A stretch of DNA of 18,117 bases from a bacterium (GTDB lineage Bacteria > Bacteroidota > Ignavibacteria > Kapaibacteriales > UBA2268), in contig JAUHXN010000024.1 of assembly GCA_030426865.1 (NCBI GenBank), positions 1 to 18,117 on the forward strand, given 5' to 3'. Every line of letters begins with the position of its first letter. Position 1 is the stretch's first letter. The notes under the pieces were generated by a model. That model ran no database searches. It was not told the origin of the DNA and worked only from the letters and a program-made list of their open reading frames with translations. Below are positions 15,244-18,117 of the stretch, in pieces. Both the position numbers and the translations under genes were made by a program.

Positions 15244-16018
15244 AGTTCTATTATATATACTATTATTCTCTTTTTCAATTCATTTATATTGTGAAGAAGA
15301 TACAAGCTCGATTGATTCGGTAGAGATAATTTATCTTGATACATCTGATATTGTGATTGTCTCTGCAATGACGGTAATGTATGATTCAACCGAAGTTGAA
15401 GTTTTACCAATTCCAAAAGTAAAAATTGATTCACTTCGAGCTTCAGGTGATTATATATATCTAACTGCTGAGGAAAGAGAAAAATTGGGATTATGGGATT
15501 GGTTGAAGATGAAGTTTCTTCAATGGTACTATAACCTATTCAACTCGTTGGGAGAGTTTGGATTAATAGAATTGATAGTGTATATATTTGGTGCGATTAT
15601 TCTTGGGTTTATTATTTACAAAATAGCAAATCATGGACTTAGTTTTGGATTTGTTAGCTCTGGTGAACAGCGCTCAGAAGGGGATTTAGTCGTTTCAATT
15701 AAGAAAGATGAATTTGATAAATTGATAGAGACAGCTAGGAGTAGTGGTAACCGAAATGAAATTATTCGACTTTCTTTTTTGAGAATAATATCAGATCTCA
15801 ACAATAAGAACATCATAAAATATACTGAAGATAAAACCAATAGGGACTACTACTACGAAATAAGCGATGAGAATATAAAGTCTCAGTTCAAAAAAGTATC
15901 TAATATATTTGATTTTACATTCTACGGTGAATTTGAAATATCCGAATCTCACTTGAGTCAATTTGAACCACTATTCCAAAAATTGCATAACTCCCTTTTA
16001 AACGGAGCTAGCAAGTGA
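15236..16018 (+). CDS. DUF4129-domain membrane protein
   Basis: From ATG 15236 it has 260 residues. An earlier in-frame ATG at 15203 would lie deep in the upstream gene and place a charged 11-residue leader before the signal peptide, so 15236 fits better. Order: signal peptide (about 1-19), acidic periplasmic region rich in Asp and Ile, a single membrane segment (about 109-131), and a cytoplasmic DUF4129-like domain (about 160-255) with helical ARSSGNRNEIIRLSFLRIISDL. DUF4129 proteins are found beside MoxR ATPases, and the cytosolic domain is a likely contact for the ATPase. The start overlaps the upstream stop by 8 nt and the end overlaps the next GTG by 4 nt, so translation is probably coupled. 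Confidence 0.87.
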   Translation: MPKVLLYILLFSFSIHLYCEEDTSSIDSVEIIYLDTSDIVIVSAMTVMYDSTEVEVLPIPKVKIDSLRASGDYIYLTAEEREKLGLWDWLKMKFLQWYYNLFNSLGEFGLIELIVYIFGAIILGFIIYKIANHGLSFGFVSSGEQRSEGDLVVSIKKDEFDKLIETARSSGNRNEIIRLSFLRIISDLNNKNIIKYTEDKTNRDYYYEISDENIKSQFKKVSNIFDFTFYGEFEISESHLSQFEPLFQKLHNSLLNGASK

Positions 16019-17205
16019 AAAAGAATAGAAATTTATTAGTTTTTTTATTTATTCTCCTTGTTATATTTTTGATAGAAGTATCTAATAGAGATATGACTGA
16101 TTGGAATGCTACTTTTAACAAAGAAGATAAAATCCCTTTTGGTACGAAGGTATTAGATGAACTTTTACCAGAGCTATTCAGCTCTAGTAATATTACTTAT
16201 AATGACTTAAGTCTCTATGAGTCGCTTGATACTAATAAAACTAATCAAACATTAATTATTGCTTATGATAACTTGTTCGGTCGAGCTAAAGTAAATATTG
16301 ACTTTAAAAGTTTGGAAAGACTTATAGCTTGGGTAAACAAAGGTAATACAGCCTTTCTTAATATATGTGGACTAGCAGAATTTGATACTCTAAATTTGGG
16401 TATTAGCACAACTTATGTCTTTAATAATTCAGATGATAAACAAATAGATTTTTATAATGAAAAACTTAAGTTTAATAAGGATTTGAAATTAGATAGGGGT
16501 TCATATTCATCTTATTTTACAAATATGGACACGAATAATGTTGTTCTAATTGCCCATTATGATAATCAAGCCCGATTTATCAAGCAGAAAATAGGTAAAG
16601 GCAATATATACATATCGACAATTCCCTATGTGTTTTCGAATTACAATTTGCTTTATGGAAGTCCTGAGTTAGCAATTAAGATGTTATCTTATTTACCGAA
16701 GGATAATGATATTATAATAGATGAATATTACAAAATAGGTGCTAAAAAATCAAGTCACAAGTTACGTTATATACTATCACAAAAGTCACTTAGATGGGGT
16801 TATTATACTCTCTTAATGACAGTTTTCTTTGCAATTGTAATCAATCTAAAAAGAAAGCAGAAAGTCATTCCGGTAATAAGAAAGAAGCAAAACTCTTCGC
16901 TAGAATTTATAAAAACTATTAGTAACCTTTACTTAGAAGAAAATGATAATAAGTTCATAGCAGACAAGAAAATTAAGCATTTTAGAAATTATCTAAGACA
17001 AAAATTAAATCTAAAAGCCAATTCTTATGAAATAGATATAATGGAATATATAGCTAAAAGAACCGGTGTTAGTGTTGAGCTATTAGAAGAAATATTCAGA
17101 CGAATAAGAGCTGTAGAAATAACAAATGATGTAAGTTTTCAGCAATTAGAACAACTAAATTCATGTATTGATAAATTTTATTTGAAGGTAAGAAATGGAA
17201 AATGA
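16015..17205 (+). CDS. DUF4350-domain membrane protein
   Basis: This 396-residue protein starts at a GTG that overlaps the upstream TGA (GTGA). One N-terminal membrane anchor (about 6-21) precedes an extracytoplasmic DUF4350 domain (about 40-230) with the glutamine-amidotransferase-like alpha/beta pattern: a FGTKVLDELLPELF helix, TLIIAYDN, GNTAFLNICG and KGNIYISTIPYVFSNYNLL. IIDEYYKIGA (233-242) matches the family's DEY signature. A second membrane segment (about 262-278) leads to a cytosolic helical tail (280-396). DUF4350 proteins travel with DUF4129 and MoxR. They may sense or bind a ligand, but no catalytic Cys triad is seen. The gene overlaps the MoxR start by 11 nt. Confidence 0.87.
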   Translation: MKKNRNLLVFLFILLVIFLIEVSNRDMTDWNATFNKEDKIPFGTKVLDELLPELFSSSNITYNDLSLYESLDTNKTNQTLIIAYDNLFGRAKVNIDFKSLERLIAWVNKGNTAFLNICGLAEFDTLNLGISTTYVFNNSDDKQIDFYNEKLKFNKDLKLDRGSYSSYFTNMDTNNVVLIAHYDNQARFIKQKIGKGNIYISTIPYVFSNYNLLYGSPELAIKMLSYLPKDNDIIIDEYYKIGAKKSSHKLRYILSQKSLRWGYYTLLMTVFFAIVINLKRKQKVIPVIRKKQNSSLEFIKTISNLYLEENDNKFIADKKIKHFRNYLRQKLNLKANSYEIDIMEYIAKRTGVSVELLEEIFRRIRAVEITNDVSFQQLEQLNSCIDKFYLKVRNGK

Positions 17206-18117
17206 GAATATGGAATTTCAATCTAGAGTTGATTTGACTAAGATACAATCGAAAGTCGAGTTAATAAAAAAAGAAATATCAAAATCGCTAATAGGTCAAG
17301 AACAGATGGTAGAGCTAATACTCACTGCTATACTAACTTGTGGCCACGTACTTATAGAAGGAGTACCCGGAGTAGCCAAAACTTTGACTGCTAAATTGAT
17401 ATCAAAAGCAATCAATGCTGATTATGGTAGGATTCAGTTCACTCCTGATCTAATGCCTTCGGATATTTTGGGGACATCTATTTATAATCCAAAATTAGGT
17501 GAATTTGAGTTCAAAAAAGGCCCCATATTCAAGAATTTGGTACTTATTGACGAGATTAATCGTGCACCCGCTAAAACTCAATCAGCACTTTTCGAAGTTA
17601 TGGAAGAGCAGCAAATCTCAATGGACGGAGTGAAATACACTTTTGCTCCACCTTTCTTTGTTATGGCAACTCAAAATCCTGTAGAACACGAAGGTACTTA
17701 CAGATTACCAGAAGCACAGTTGGATAGATTCCTCTTCAAGATAAATGTCAATTATCCAACTATGGAAAATGAATTGAATATACTGAAAAATAAGTCAACT
17801 AATAAGTTTGTTAATCCAATGACTTCAATAAATCAGGTAATCAGTTCACAAGAAATAGAGGAGTTCAAGGCATTATTAGACGATGTAGTAGTCGATGAAG
17901 TTATATATAAATATATAGTTGAGATTATTCAATTATCTAGAGATTTTCATTCTGTGTATTTAGGAGCTTCTCCCAGAGCGGGGATTATGCTACTCCGTTC
18001 AGCAAAGGCATTTGCAATACTCAATGGACGTGATTTTGTAACTCCAGAAGATATACAAACTCTTTGCGTTCCTTTACTTTCGCATAGATTAATACTTACT
18101 CCTGAGAAAGAGATGGA
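17195..18117 (+). CDS. MoxR-family AAA+ ATPase, 3' end beyond window
   Basis: The first 307 codons are present; the frame is open to the window end. Walker A is GVPGVAKT (56-63), Walker B is LVLIDE (115-120), sensor 1 is Asn161 in MATQNPVE, and the arginine-finger/sensor region includes EAQLDRF (173-179). The AAA+ lid begins after about residue 250, with SPRAGIML as sensor 2. MoxR ATPases act as chaperone-like remodelers and are often paired with DUF58/von Willebrand-type proteins, which would be expected just downstream. The ATG at 17195 overlaps the DUF4350 end; MEF at 17210 is an alternative start. Family members are usually about 320-340 residues, so little is missing. Confidence 0.95.
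   Translation, partial: MENENMEFQSRVDLTKIQSKVELIKKEISKSLIGQEQMVELILTAILTCGHVLIEGVPGVAKTLTAKLISKAINADYGRIQFTPDLMPSDILGTSIYNPKLGEFEFKKGPIFKNLVLIDEINRAPAKTQSALFEVMEEQQISMDGVKYTFAPPFFVMATQNPVEHEGTYRLPEAQLDRFLFKINVNYPTMENELNILKNKSTNKFVNPMTSINQVISSQEIEEFKALLDDVVVDEVIYKYIVEIIQLSRDFHSVYLGASPRAGIMLLRSAKAFAILNGRDFVTPEDIQTLCVPLLSHRLILTPEKEM

Overview
The window looks like an AT-rich genome of the Bacteroidota/FCB group. Four things support this. One secreted protein ends in a type IX secretion (T9SS) type A sorting domain. Several genes follow Bacteroidota-type promoters (TTG or TTTG, 19-21 nt, then TAnnTTTG). There is a tiny AURKAIP1/COX24-type basic protein typical of this group. There is also the RDD / SpoIIM / DUF4129 / DUF4350 / MoxR membrane cluster. 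I cannot place it to genus; deeper lineages of the group (Ignavibacteria- or Kapabacteria-like) are as possible as Bacteroidia. I see no rRNA, tRNA, CRISPR array, transposase or prophage. This is chromosomal backbone with a few lineage-specific genes.

Left part (1-3142): the 5' end of uppS (cell-wall lipid carrier synthesis) runs leftwards, and a perfect 12-bp inverted repeat separates it from a rightward HU-type DNA-binding gene. HU is followed by a 30-residue basic ribosomal-type protein. Next comes an unrecognised 127-residue ORF whose start codon lies in the loop of a perfect 16-bp hairpin. Pointing the other way, a GNAT acetyltransferase and a PLP-dependent amino-acid decarboxylase form a two-gene unit that ends 4 nt from the 127-residue ORF.

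Middle (3202-10298): a 658-residue secreted protein, resembling C25 (gingipain-type) peptidases and carrying a T9SS sorting signal, converges on a 1032-residue envelope protein. The latter joins an HExxH metallopeptidase domain, a TolB-like beta-propeller and a C-terminal outer-membrane barrel. A divergent gene encodes an unrecognised exported 225-residue protein. dinB (DNA polymerase IV) follows, with palindromes over its promoter and presumed transcript start.

Right part (10299-18117): a 332-nt intergenic region carries the dinB and glmS promoters. glmS (glucosamine-6-phosphate synthase) ends at a very strong bidirectional terminator. Beyond it, an RDD membrane protein gene is divergent from a tightly packed rightward operon: SpoIIM-family protein, multi-TM protein, DUF4129, DUF4350 and a MoxR AAA+ ATPase cut by the window end. 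Three of the four junctions overlap, which implies translational coupling. MoxR proteins are chaperone-like ATPases, and clusters like this are thought to assemble or activate an envelope-associated complex whose substrate is unknown.

No clear new defence or mobile system is visible. The best leads are the start-codon hairpin of the 127-residue ORF, the peptidase-propeller-barrel fusion, the C25-like protein apparently lacking its catalytic cysteine, and the palindromes over the uppS and dinB promoters.
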